A stretch of 28,362 nucleotides of DNA from CAYUCJ01 sp049282265 (GTDB lineage Bacteria > Desulfobacterota > DSM-4660 > Desulfatiglandales > Desulfatiglandaceae). This document shows positions 14,522 to 22,778 of the stretch, piece by piece. The notes beneath the pieces are model-generated. The model worked only from the letters and a program-made list of their open reading frames with translations, was not told the DNA's origin and did not search any database. Each line of letters starts with the position of its first letter. Position 1 is the first letter of the stretch. The stretch spans positions 1 through 28,362 of the forward strand of contig JBAPTR010000045.1 in the NCBI GenBank assembly GCA_049282265.1, in the 5' to 3' direction. A program made the position numbers and the translations under genes.

Positions 14522-15654
14522 GCAGACCTGTTTTCAGGCATAATCCGGGTTTTTTCGCCAAGCTGCTCCGCTGGCTCCTGCGCCGGTCTTTCCTTGGGCA
14601 GAATCACTTTGAACACCGATCCTTTACCCAGTTCACTCTTCACCAGTACCCGACCGCCGTGGGCTTCCACTATGGCCTTGACCGTGGCGAGTCCGAGACC
14701 AAAGCCCTCCTTTTTTTCAGCGCCTCTTCCACGATTAAAGCTCTCAAAGATATAGGGAAGGTCCTTGGAATCAATGCCTACCCCCTCGTCCTTTACATTG
14801 ACAACGACCTGTTTATCAGTTTCATGTGTTGATATTGTAATAACCCCCTCGTTCTTTGAAAACTTCAAGGCATTATCCAGCAAATTGGTAAAGACCCGGC
14901 GCAGTCGATTGGCATCAGCCTCGATAATCGGTAATTCCTCTTCATTCTCAAGTTCTAAATTGATTCCCGCCTGTTTTGCCTTCACCTGATAGGCATCAAG
15001 CAGCTCCATCAATTCCTTATCTAAAGAGATGGCGCTGAACTCTAGCTTTAACCTGCCTGTCTGCAGACGGGAGAATTCAAGGAAATCATTCACGAGAAAC
15101 GACAATTTTCCTGTCTCATTTTTCATGATGTCGAGATACTCTAACTGTTTCTCCTCATCGAGGCTGCTCCTCTTTTTTAACAGTCTGAGAACAAATCCCC
15201 CGATAATGGTAAGAGATGACTTTATGTCATGGGCGAACATGGAAATGAGGTTGGCCTTTTCCCGTTCTAAGGCCTTTAAATGGGAAATGTCCTGAAAGGC
15301 CTCCAAACCTCCTAAAAGCCGGCCTTCATCATCAAAGAGACCGGCCGTATTCATCCTGACGGGAATAGTTTTCTGCGATCTGTTAGTTATGGTAGTTTCA
15401 AGCCTGACAACAGTCTGCCGTTTCTTGATGACTGCCCTTAAAGGACAATTGATTTTGCACATCCCTCCCTGCAAAATGTCACCACAATAGCGACCTATGG
15501 CCTCCTTCGCTGAATAACCTGTGAGCTCTTCCGCCCATGAATTGAAACGGGTGATTTTAAATTCGGAGTTTACCGTGGCAACAGCGATTGGGAGGCTGTT
15601 AATTGCAAATCTGTAGAAATTCAGATCATCGCCGTTGCTGTCTATTTCATTCAC
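14518..15654 (-). CDS. PAS-domain sensor histidine kinase with conserved Cys motif
   Basis: Soluble 378-residue kinase. PAS domain at about 12-125 with a C-x8-C-x3-CP motif (Cys57, Cys66, Cys70; RYCGDILQGGMCKINCP). HisKA has the phospho-acceptor His142 in SMFAHDIKSSL. The ATPase boxes are N (NLLDNALKF), G1 (DEGVGID) and G2 (GFGLGLATVK). No transmembrane segment. The cysteines could bind a metal, cluster or redox signal; this is inference. Start is GTG 15654 with a weak ribosome site; a strong GGAGG about 40 bp upstream has no start codon in this frame. Upstream on the same strand are a STAS protein and a receiver-only regulator. A clear paralogue with the same Cys spacing lies at 20535-21668. 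Confidence 0.9.
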   Translation of the reverse strand: MNEIDSNGDDLNFYRFAINSLPIAVATVNSEFKITRFNSWAEELTGYSAKEAIGRYCGDILQGGMCKINCPLRAVIKKRQTVVRLETTITNRSQKTIPVRMNTAGLFDDEGRLLGGLEAFQDISHLKALEREKANLISMFAHDIKSSLTIIGGFVLRLLKKRSSLDEEKQLEYLDIMKNETGKLSFLVNDFLEFSRLQTGRLKLEFSAISLDKELMELLDAYQVKAKQAGINLELENEEELPIIEADANRLRRVFTNLLDNALKFSKNEGVITISTHETDKQVVVNVKDEGVGIDSKDLPYIFESFNRGRGAEKKEGFGLGLATVKAIVEAHGGRVLVKSELGKGSVFKVILPKERPAQEPAEQLGEKTRIMPENRSA

Positions 15655-15788
15655 GTGCCGCGGGGCTTTTTCAATCTCGCCAGTTATAAGTTATTCCTCC
15701 ATATTCAACCCGATAAGGAAATGGCTATCAAATTGTTCCTGGCAACGACCTGAGCTAATGTTTGAAGCCCTGTGCCGCATGAAACAGA

Positions 15789-16079
15789 TCAAGAAAGCTT
15801 GCTATCCCGGGGGGCGAGCTGATCAGCATGTTCTCCGGTAAAAAAGAGCGGGAGACACTTGCTGTCCAATGCCCCAAGATTGGTTTCCAGGACCATGCGG
15901 GCGGAAGGATGAACACTGCCTAGACTACCTGTATGAATGAAGGCCCTCTTGGCCCAACTACAATTTTTCTTGAGTATGTCCAGTAGTTCGTATGCAGAAT
16001 GCCCGTTTAAATCGCCTTCCAGTCTCAGGTGCACACTGTCGCTACTCGGATGGACATGGATACGAAATGTGGAGCCCAT
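15789..16079 (-). CDS. STAS-domain protein (anti-sigma factor antagonist-like)
   Basis: A 96-residue protein from ATG 16079, with a strong GAGGAGGGATAAA upstream. FRIHVHPSSDSVHLRLEGDL is the first beta strand pair of a STAS domain, followed by HSAYELLDIL and SLGSVHPSARMVLETNLGAL. The usual phospho-acceptor region (D-S-S/T-G) reads GSLGSVHPSAR, so phosphorylation is uncertain. It lies between a receiver protein (43 bp upstream) and a histidine kinase (134 bp downstream), suggesting a partner-switching or scaffold role in that pathway. The family call is moderate because the domain is short and divergent. Confidence 0.62.
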   Translation of the reverse strand: MGSTFRIHVHPSSDSVHLRLEGDLNGHSAYELLDILKKNCSWAKRAFIHTGSLGSVHPSARMVLETNLGALDSKCLPLFFTGEHADQLAPRDSKLS

Positions 16080-16122
16080 TTTATCCCTCCTCAGAGGCTG
16101 CGCAGCATGAAACAGGGTTGGC

Positions 16123-16590
16123 TCATCCATAAATAAGTTCCCTTGTACCATGCTCATGGGAATCCGCCTGGGGCTGTACCATCTGCTTTATGGAGTCCTC
16201 AAAAGCACTGGAACTGAAAGGCTTCCATATGCAATCCCGGATACCTATCTCGCGGGCACCGGTAATGATATCTTCATTTCCATAGCCGGTAACCAGTATC
16301 CTTTTTGCCTTTGGAGAGACCCTCCGGACCCATCGAAGGAATTCCAGCCCGTTCATGCCCGGCAACCGATAATCGCTTATGATAATATCAAATATTTGTT
16401 CCTTGACTATCTCCATTCCCTCTTCTGCCGTCTCAATGGCCATGATGTGGAACCCCTCTCCTTCAAAGAACAGGGATAATGAGTGTCTGATCCATTCATC
16501 ATCATCAACGAGTAATACCTTCAGATTTTTCAAGCCAGGAAACAGATCCATCTCACTTTCTGCGGCTATTGGTCCTCGATACACAGCCAT
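16123..16590 (-). CDS. Receiver-only response regulator
   Basis: A 155-residue CheY-like protein. KVLLVDDDEW (24-33) gives the acidic pocket, Asp73 in IIISDYRLPGMNG is the phosphorylation site, Thr101 lies in ILVTGYG, and Lys123 is in CIWKPFSS. No output domain follows; the last 25 residues are a short tail. Start at ATG 16590; an ATG at 16551 (MDLFPGL) is possible. First gene of the run receiver, STAS and Cys-PAS kinase, so the kinase is its likely partner. The 243 bp upstream of it (16591-16833) contain no gene I can support. Confidence 0.85.
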   Translation of the reverse strand: MAVYRGPIAAESEMDLFPGLKNLKVLLVDDDEWIRHSLSLFFEGEGFHIMAIETAEEGMEIVKEQIFDIIISDYRLPGMNGLEFLRWVRRVSPKAKRILVTGYGNEDIITGAREIGIRDCIWKPFSSSAFEDSIKQMVQPQADSHEHGTRELIYG

Positions 16591-16833
16591 CCCTGTATTC
16601 TATTCAAGCATGAAACATGCCACTGTTTCTCAAGAGATCAAAAGCTGTGATCACAATAGGTTAGGCTATCTGAAAAAGCCATGAAGGGTCGATTGGAAGC
16701 AAGAGAATTAGAGAAATTTCGAAGTCTCTTTTCTAAAAGTTTCGAAAGGCCGGCAAAATGCAACGGGAATAGCGCAGTAAAGATCCGGGTCCAGTCTACG
16801 GCCCGGAGGGAGGCATTCCCCCTGTTTATTGAG

Positions 16834-18543
16834 CTATTCATTTGCATTATCTGTCATTAATTCATTGCTTTCCAATTGAAACAGGCAGATATCTCTCCTA
16901 TGGATCACTCCCAGGAACTGCTTATGATCACCTTTTTCCACGACCGGCAGATATAGGAGCCCACGGATTTCCAGCTGACGCAAGGCATTGGACAGAGCAT
17001 CATCGGGGTTTATGGTCTCAACTCCTTCGGCCACATCACGGGCAATAATCAAACGCGTCAGATCCGGGTCAAAAAACAGATCCCGAATGGAATGAAGAGA
17101 CAGCATTCCAATCCACTCGTTGTCCTTTCCGACAACGGGCAGCGTAGTGTATCTGCTATTCTGCATGATCTTTATGACCTTGTCCAATGTTGCATCTTGC
17201 GGGATGGTATCAATATGGTATCTCATGAGGTGTTTGACAAGGATCGATCCTTCCTGTTGGCCAATTTTACAGACAGGGGCCTTCCCAATGGCCTCCATCA
17301 ACCGGTCGCGCAGCAAGAACAGATCGGCCTTCAAATGCCCGACGGTAACAGATGATACCATCTTTACTATCTTGACCTCTCCTCCCCGCACCAGGCTGAG
17401 CTTGGTTAATATGGGCCCAACTACTTCAAAGACCACGGTGGTGGCAAGGATCAGCGCGAGGAGGGATCCGCCGATGCCAGGATTCTCCCTCGCCGCCCAC
17501 GCCGAAAGGCCGATCGCGAGACCAGCCTGGGGCAAGAGCCCCATGCCCAAATAGATGCCGCTCGGTATATTCACCCCGGCAATTTTCCCCCCCAGGAATC
17601 CGCCCGCGATTTTCCCGGCGGCCCTGCCGAGAATATATATCCCGCCTGTCAGCCCCATTTCCCTTACCATTCCAATATGGAAACTTGCCCCGGCAAATGC
17701 GAAAAAAAGGGCATACAGTGGATAATCAACCTCCCTTAATCGTTTAACAGCTATTTTTGCCCTGTCACATGTATTGACCAGGAAACCTCCCATCGTGAGA
17801 TTCGTCAGGAGTGCGGAAACAGAAAAGAAGAGTGACAATCCGACTCCCAGCAGTATCCCTGCCAGTGAAACAAGCAGAAGCTCATTCTCTTCAAGGCCCC
17901 TCCGCAGATAATAGTGCAGGAACAGCGCGATTCCCACTCCGAGAATGATAGGAACAAGTATTCCGTGAGCGACTTCCGAAGTTGCAACCAGAAAAGTGGA
18001 TCCCATGGCCGCATTTTGAGGTGTTAATGAGACAATGCTCATGGCAATCACAAAAGCGATAATGCACACCAGGTTATTCAAGCCGACCAGGGCCATGATA
18101 TGGTCTGTAAGGGGGCCCTCGGAATCAAATTCTCTTATGACCAGAATGGTGGCGGCGGGGGCTGTTGCCATGGAGAGAACCCCGAGCATGGCAGCCATAA
18201 CAAATGAGCCCTTGAGCGCAACGAGCACCGCGAGAAAAACGATCAAAGATGTGATCAACACATCGCTTATAAAGAAGGAGGGGAGTGTTTTCTTGAGCCT
18301 CTGGAATTTCTTGCTCTCAAATTCCGTTCCAATGTAAAACGCAATGATCCCTAAGGCTATTTCGCTGATAAAAGTGAAGTGGGCGACTTCTTGCCTTGTT
18401 AAAAAGCCTGTTATGGACGGGCCGATGAGGAGTCCCGTTAGCAGATATCCGGTTACCCGCGGCAGCCGGAAAAAAGATGCGATCCTGCCCCCTATAAGGG
18501 CCAGGATCAGAACCAGGGCCAGTAGCAAAATGTAATTCATCAA
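16834..18543 (-). CDS. CPA2-family cation:proton antiporter with C-terminal CBS pair
   Basis: A 569-residue inner-membrane protein. About 12-13 hydrophobic helices fill residues 1-385, with a Na+/H+-exchanger fold (FFRLPRVTGYLLTGLLIGP; GIIAFYIGTEFE; LSMATAPAATILVI; ALFFAFAGASFHIG; GMGLLPQAGLAIGLS). A cytoplasmic part from about 430 to the end holds two CBS motifs: VKHLMRYHIDTIPQDATLDKVI with YTTLPVVGKD, then ARDVAEGVETINPDDALSNAL with LLYLPVVEKGD. CBS pairs bind adenine nucleotides, in some osmolyte transporters c-di-AMP. Its ATG overlaps the stop of the TPR gene by 4 bp, and a diadenylate cyclase gene heads the operon, so c-di-AMP regulation of K+ or Na+/H+ exchange is a natural inference. 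Confidence 0.9.
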   Translation of the reverse strand: MMNYILLLALVLILALIGGRIASFFRLPRVTGYLLTGLLIGPSITGFLTRQEVAHFTFISEIALGIIAFYIGTEFESKKFQRLKKTLPSFFISDVLITSLIVFLAVLVALKGSFVMAAMLGVLSMATAPAATILVIREFDSEGPLTDHIMALVGLNNLVCIIAFVIAMSIVSLTPQNAAMGSTFLVATSEVAHGILVPIILGVGIALFLHYYLRRGLEENELLLVSLAGILLGVGLSLFFSVSALLTNLTMGGFLVNTCDRAKIAVKRLREVDYPLYALFFAFAGASFHIGMVREMGLTGGIYILGRAAGKIAGGFLGGKIAGVNIPSGIYLGMGLLPQAGLAIGLSAWAARENPGIGGSLLALILATTVVFEVVGPILTKLSLVRGGEVKIVKMVSSVTVGHLKADLFLLRDRLMEAIGKAPVCKIGQQEGSILVKHLMRYHIDTIPQDATLDKVIKIMQNSRYTTLPVVGKDNEWIGMLSLHSIRDLFFDPDLTRLIIARDVAEGVETINPDDALSNALRQLEIRGLLYLPVVEKGDHKQFLGVIHRRDICLFQLESNELMTDNANE

Positions 18544-19367
18544 TACCTGCCGATGCCTGCTTCATGAAGGTTCTCGTCTATGACGCGTTTCTTGAGGTTT
18601 TTGTTCGGGGGCTTTGATTTTCTGTAGGCCTCCGTCTCCACCTTGATGGCTTCACGGAAAGACCCGCACTCGGCATAGGCGGCGGCAAGGGTATCCATCC
18701 ATGCACCATTCTTCCCCATTTCGAGCGCTTTCTGAGCGAAAGCTATTGCCTTATTGCAATCACGATGCCTCGGATCCTTGGCTGTGGCCAACAAACATGC
18801 GAGGTTGTTGTAAGAGCCCCCGCTCATGGAATCAAGTTCGATAACCTTGAGATAATCTCTGATGGCATCTCCATAGCGTTCAAGGCCTGTCTCAATGACT
18901 GCCCGGTTATGCAAGTAATCAGGCCTTTCAGGATTGATTGATAAGACTTCGTTTATATCATCCGATGCTTCCTGAAGGCGCCCTTTTCTGGCATAAATCC
19001 CGGCGCGAACGGAATACGCTGGTGCAAAATGACTATCTAAACGCAGGCAGTCTGAGAGGTCCTCGAATGCATCTCCAAGGCGCCCGGCCAACATCTTGGC
19101 ATTAGCCCGCTCAAACAGGCATCCCTCGCACTCAGGATTCTTTTCGATCGCTTTATCAAAATCCGAAAGAGCAGCATCTTGAAGGCCCATCTTGGCATGG
19201 GTTATTCCCCGATATCGAAATCCCTCCCATTTTCCTTCATCCAATTCTATAGCCCTGGTGAAGGCACCAAGCGCATGTTCAAGGTCGCCTTTCCGCGCAA
19301 AATCAAGGCCGGCCTCTATCTCATTTTCTACCCCGGCACTCCTCTGATTTCTTGTCTTATCCGACAC
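18540..19367 (-). CDS. TPR-repeat protein
   Basis: A 275-residue soluble protein from GTG 19367 (GGAGG 7 nt upstream). About six tetratricopeptide repeats are visible from residue 18 on: LDFARKGDLEHALGAFTRAI, then FRYRGITHAKMGLQDAALSD, YSVRAGIYARKGRLQEASDD, YLHNRAVIETGLERYGDAIR and later AWMDTLAAAYAECGSFREAI. No signal peptide or enzyme motif. TPR proteins act as protein-interaction scaffolds; between a diadenylate cyclase (50 bp upstream) and an antiporter (4-bp overlap downstream) it could link the two, but that is inference. Confidence 0.88.
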   Translation of the reverse strand: MSDKTRNQRSAGVENEIEAGLDFARKGDLEHALGAFTRAIELDEGKWEGFRYRGITHAKMGLQDAALSDFDKAIEKNPECEGCLFERANAKMLAGRLGDAFEDLSDCLRLDSHFAPAYSVRAGIYARKGRLQEASDDINEVLSINPERPDYLHNRAVIETGLERYGDAIRDYLKVIELDSMSGGSYNNLACLLATAKDPRHRDCNKAIAFAQKALEMGKNGAWMDTLAAAYAECGSFREAIKVETEAYRKSKPPNKNLKKRVIDENLHEAGIGRY

Positions 19368-19417
19368 GGCAAGACCTCCTCGGCCCCATCAGACAGCCAG
19401 GGGAACCTTTCTTCCGG

Positions 19418-20122
19418 TCATGCATTCACTTCCGGCCTGCCCTTATCAATGTCATTTTCAAGTTTTCTCAGCAAGGCAAATGTGCCCAGGTTTGGGTACA
19501 ATCGGCCTCCAAGGGCCATTGATATCCATCCCTTTTCTTCAGAGACCACGATGACCAGGGCATCACTTACCTGGCTGAGACCAAGGGCCGCACGATGACG
19601 AGTTCCCAGTCCAAGCCTCTCCAGTTCCAAAGCGTGTGGGGCAATGGGAAGTAGACACTGGACTTTTCGGATACGGGCATCTCTGATGAGAACCGCCCCA
19701 TCATGGAGTGGGCTCCCCGGATAAAAGATACTCTCCAGGATTGCCGCGCTCACCTCGGCCTCAAGGATGACTCCTTGCCGAAGATACTGCTCCAAATTGT
19801 TCTCCTGCTCAATCACAATAATGGCCCCATGACGCTTCGAACTCAGCTTAGAGATCGCAAGAATGACCTCCCCTGGGACTTTTATATTGGGAGAGATACA
19901 ACATTTCAGATGTCTCTGGAGCAAACCCTTCTCCAACTGGGTAAGTCCTTCTCGTATTTCATATATTTCCTGGAGGAGACTACTCAGATAAGAACACTGC
20001 TTTAGAGACGAAAGCGCTCCGTGAAGATCAAGGAGTTGGCATTTCAGGTCTACAAGCCTTTCCTTAATGGCCTCTTCCTCACTGAGAATGGGATCATACT
20101 TCGGCGGCATCATTTCAACCAC
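19418..20122 (-). CDS. Diadenylate cyclase (DisA_N domain, CdaS-like architecture)
   Basis: Makes cyclic di-AMP from two ATP. The C-terminal 150 residues carry both catalytic motifs: SPLHDGAVLIRD (DGA at 141-143) and LGTRHRAALGLSQVSDALVIVVSEE (RHR at 175-177). The N-terminal 75 residues are helical and charged (SEEEAIKERLVDLKCQLLDLH, then LLQEIYEIREGLTQLEKGLLQ) with no membrane helix. This resembles Bacillus CdaS, whose helical N-terminus inhibits the enzyme, rather than membrane CdaA. 234 residues from GTG 20122; tandem ATGs at 20113 and 20110 are alternative starts. First gene of an operon with the TPR and antiporter-CBS genes. Confidence 0.88.
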   Translation of the reverse strand: MVEMMPPKYDPILSEEEAIKERLVDLKCQLLDLHGALSSLKQCSYLSSLLQEIYEIREGLTQLEKGLLQRHLKCCISPNIKVPGEVILAISKLSSKRHGAIIVIEQENNLEQYLRQGVILEAEVSAAILESIFYPGSPLHDGAVLIRDARIRKVQCLLPIAPHALELERLGLGTRHRAALGLSQVSDALVIVVSEEKGWISMALGGRLYPNLGTFALLRKLENDIDKGRPEVNA

Positions 20123-20185
20123 TTTTTTCCAATTCTCCCCAACCTAAGGGCTAATAACTACAACAATATCTCCTCCAAGAAAAAA

Positions 20186-20475
20186 CTATCTCCTTGTCAG
20201 GCCGGGCACCATGGCCGGCGGAATAACCAGGACGGGACAGGGCGATCAGAGAAGCGTATCCATTGTCACCGCTCCCAAAGGACCTGCCCTGAGGTCTTCT
20301 CCCGTCTGGATGGGGACCTTTGTGTCGGTCCCCATGACAATAAGATCTACCGATGCGTTCCTGGCGAGCTTGACAATCTCACTCACCACATCTCCATCCG
20401 ACACATTGATGGAATAATTGTCAAACCACTGGCCCATCATCTTGTCAACGTAAGCCTCCTTAACACGCGCTTCTG
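20186..20475 (-). pseudogene. Universal stress protein, C-terminal remnant
   Basis: A minus-strand frame reads ARVKEAYVDKMMGQWF, INVSDGDVVSEIVKLAR, VDLIVMGTDTK, LGAVTMDTLL, then TGA (20246-20248), then SPCPVLVIPPAMVPGL and TAG (20186-20188). This is the second half of a UspA domain. The VMGT and GAVT parts correspond to the ATP-binding GxxG...GS(V/T) region, and PCPVLVI is the final strand. The start is missing (the frame runs into a sigma-54 activator remnant), and TGA sits where the family usually has Arg or another residue (LLRxAPCPV), consistent with CGA to TGA. It is not a Cys position, so selenocysteine is unlikely. A broken gene. Confidence 0.72.
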
Positions 20476-20547
20476 CCTTGCCTTGGTGGCGCCGGTAAAG
20501 GCGCCTGCTTCGTGACCGAAGAGTTCCGATTCGATCAGGGTTTCCGG
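20476..20547 (-). pseudogene. 24-residue remnant of a sigma-54 activator (GAFTGA loop)
   Basis: In a third reading frame the minus strand encodes LIESELFGHEAGAFTGATKA, preceded by PET and followed by R. This is the sigma-54-contacting GAFTGA segment of NtrC-type AAA+ activators. Similarity is lost on both sides. The fragment overlaps the last codons of the histidine kinase at 20535 and abuts the USP remnant. It is too short to be a gene; it marks a recombination joint. Confidence 0.7.
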
Positions 20548-21668
20548 AAATCCCCCGCAACATCTTGGCTGATTTTCCTCGGTAAAACCACCGTAAAAAC
20601 AGAACCCTTTAACGGTTCGCTTGAAACCCTGACATGTCCGCCATGTGCCTCTACGATCGCCTTTACTCCGGCGAGTCCAAGACCGAAACCCTTCTTGTTG
20701 CGAACAGCCCGGCCCCGGTGAAACGGATAGAAAATAAGGGGAAGTTCCTCCGGGGGAATGCCAATACCCTCATCCGTAATCTGGACAAATACCTCGTATT
20801 TGGTCTTGCCCGTCTTCAGCCGGATGGCTCCTCCCTCTTCTGTAAACTTTATGGCATTGCCCAGCAAGTTGGCAAGAACCCTCCTTAGCTGAATGGTATC
20901 AGCCTGAATTATGGGGAGTTCTTCTTCATTTTCAAGTTCGAGCCTGATGCCGTGCTGTAAGGCCTCCAGTTGATACGCATCAAACATCTCCAGCAGTTCT
21001 TTATCAAGCAAGGTTGCGTCCAGGTTCAGCCGTGTGTTTCCCGACTGAAGCCGAGAAAATTCAAGAAATTCATTGACGAGGGCCTCGAGCCTGGCGGCCT
21101 CACTCTTCGCTATGGTGAGGTATCTCTTTTCTTTCTCAGGCGAAATATTCTCTTGTTTCTTTAGTAGCCGAAGAAGAAACCCACCAATGATTGTGAGAGA
21201 CGATTTCATGTCATGGGCGAACATGGAGATGAGATTGCTACTCTCTCTTTCAAGTGCCTTAAGGCGGGAAATATCTTGAAATGATTCTACTCCTCCTATG
21301 AGAAGCCCACTGTTGTCAAATAACCCTGCGCTATTCATCCTCACTGGAATAGGCTCTCCCCGCTTGTTTCGAATAGTTGATTCAATAAGGGATATGGGAA
21401 CGTGTCCCCCGATCACCGTTTTCAATGGGCACCGGCTGGAACACATTCCCCCTTTAAGGATCTCCCCACAGTATTTTCCTACGACCTCTTCTGAAGAATA
21501 TCCCGTGATTCTTTGAGCCCACGGGTTAAATCCTGTGATTCGCAAGTCAGCATTCACAGTGAGAATTGCGACGGGAACGCTGTCCAACACAAACTTGTAG
21601 AAGGTGAGAGCCCGTAGATTATCTGTATCTGATCCTGAAATATTCTTCTCTTCCAAGAAAATGGTCAT
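20535..21668 (-). CDS. PAS-domain sensor histidine kinase with conserved Cys motif (second copy)
   Basis: A 377-residue soluble kinase, paralogous along its whole length to the one at 14518-15654. PAS at about 22-135 with Cys67, Cys76 and Cys80 in KYCGEILKGGMCSSRCP (same C-x8-C-x3-CP spacing), phospho-acceptor His152 in SMFAHDMKSSL, N box NLLGNAIKF, G1 DEGIGIP and G2 GFGLGLAGVK. It follows the heavy-metal exporter gene by 31 bp on the same strand and may share its transcript. ATG start with a weak ribosome site (AGAAGG). The last few residues overlap the sigma-54-activator remnant, so its original C-terminus may have been altered by the joint, although the ATPase domain is complete. Confidence 0.9.
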   Translation of the reverse strand: MTIFLEEKNISGSDTDNLRALTFYKFVLDSVPVAILTVNADLRITGFNPWAQRITGYSSEEVVGKYCGEILKGGMCSSRCPLKTVIGGHVPISLIESTIRNKRGEPIPVRMNSAGLFDNSGLLIGGVESFQDISRLKALERESSNLISMFAHDMKSSLTIIGGFLLRLLKKQENISPEKEKRYLTIAKSEAARLEALVNEFLEFSRLQSGNTRLNLDATLLDKELLEMFDAYQLEALQHGIRLELENEEELPIIQADTIQLRRVLANLLGNAIKFTEEGGAIRLKTGKTKYEVFVQITDEGIGIPPEELPLIFYPFHRGRAVRNKKGFGLGLAGVKAIVEAHGGHVRVSSEPLKGSVFTVVLPRKISQDVAGDFRKP

Positions 21669-21699
21669 GAGGTGGAAAAACCTTCTGCTGAAAAATTAC

Positions 21700-22749
21700 T
21701 CAAACGCCGAAAGCATACAGGATACAACCTATTCCAATCCCGAAAACAAAATTGAAGGCCTTGATAAGTATCGAGTCTTTAATACTGAATGACAGAAGGG
21801 GGAGCATTCCGTGCCCATCCTGGACAAATGAACTGGTGAGAAGCACGGAAAAGGGGATGATCCCTTTTGCATACATCATGACGAAAATGAGATGGGGGCC
21901 TGAATCGGGAACAACTCCCATTAGTGCTGCCATCAGGAGCACCCACATCATGTGTGTTTTGATAATGGCGTCCAGATTCCAGAAAGAAAGACCCCAATGA
22001 AGAAAAAACAGGGCGCCAAAAGTCCATAGGAAAACCCTGAAGAGGTGCCTTTTGATAATGTGCTCCCAGATATGGGCGTGCAGATAGTGTTCAGACGAAA
22101 CCATGATGATATACAAGGAAGAAAGGGTGAGGCTCAGAAAAGTGACTCGCTTCCACGTCCAATCGGGATCGCCGATCATTCCTGCTATGACCAATACAAG
22201 GAAAGACCCTATCAATATAAACAGAAGAAAACGGGTAAAGGAAGGATCTTTGAGATTTTTCCACAGGTTTTCATGCTGTAAGGTATTCCAGTCGGTGTGG
22301 GGCTCCTCCACATTACCCAGGCATTCTTCACAATCCGCCTGAAAACAAGCTTCACACGGAACCACATGCAATATGTTTATCAATTGATCACTGACCCAGG
22401 CAAAGCCGATTCCGAGTATAAACAGCAAGCCAAAAAGCATCAGGGCCGTTCCCGGAAACTGGGAAAGCATGATAAAGGCCTCATCGCCTGAAGTGGCGAT
22501 CATTCCCCCGGTAACAGCCCCAAAAGAGATCATGCCATGCACATACAGGGTCACATTCATGAAGGCCCCGAGACACCCGGGGGTAGATCCAAGAAAGGAG
22601 GCCAGCGTGTATTGGCGCCACCGGCCTCCTCGCACAAGCCCGGACATGGAGCCCCTGGTGGCAATATTGACAAAGTCCACCAGGAGCATCATGGAGAATA
22701 CAAAGAAGGTGATCAGCAACGAATGCTTTATAATCGGGAAGATTTCCAT
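21700..22749 (-). CDS. 10-TM heavy-metal exporter, ArsP_2/PF11449 family
   Basis: A 349-residue inner-membrane protein. Ten or so hydrophobic helices are arranged in two halves separated by a soluble loop; the second half contains MGVVPDSGPHLIFVMMYAKG, SVLLTSSFVQDGHGMLPLLS and the first LASFLGSTPGCLGAF, all typical of the putative manganese/arsenic efflux family PF11449. The central loop holds CEACFQADCEEC (Cys132, 135, 140, 143), a likely metal site, followed by an acidic/His stretch. The substrate is not defined by sequence. It follows a Gly-rich zinc-ribbon gene by 29 bp and precedes a Cys-PAS kinase gene, which would fit a metal-sensing cassette. Confidence 0.85.
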   Translation of the reverse strand: MEIFPIIKHSLLITFFVFSMMLLVDFVNIATRGSMSGLVRGGRWRQYTLASFLGSTPGCLGAFMNVTLYVHGMISFGAVTGGMIATSGDEAFIMLSQFPGTALMLFGLLFILGIGFAWVSDQLINILHVVPCEACFQADCEECLGNVEEPHTDWNTLQHENLWKNLKDPSFTRFLLFILIGSFLVLVIAGMIGDPDWTWKRVTFLSLTLSSLYIIMVSSEHYLHAHIWEHIIKRHLFRVFLWTFGALFFLHWGLSFWNLDAIIKTHMMWVLLMAALMGVVPDSGPHLIFVMMYAKGIIPFSVLLTSSFVQDGHGMLPLLSFSIKDSILIKAFNFVFGIGIGCILYAFGV

Positions 22750-22778
22750 ATCAGAAGAACATCACTGATTGAGGATCA

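Noticed and set aside
16638..16847. Minus-strand 69-residue frame between the receiver gene and the antiporter gene
   Set aside because: It overlaps the antiporter 3' end, has no ribosome site and shows no family features.
20246..20248. In-frame TGA in the USP remnant as another selenocysteine codon
   Set aside because: It is not at a family Cys position and the gene is already truncated; a CGA-to-TGA nonsense change is simpler.
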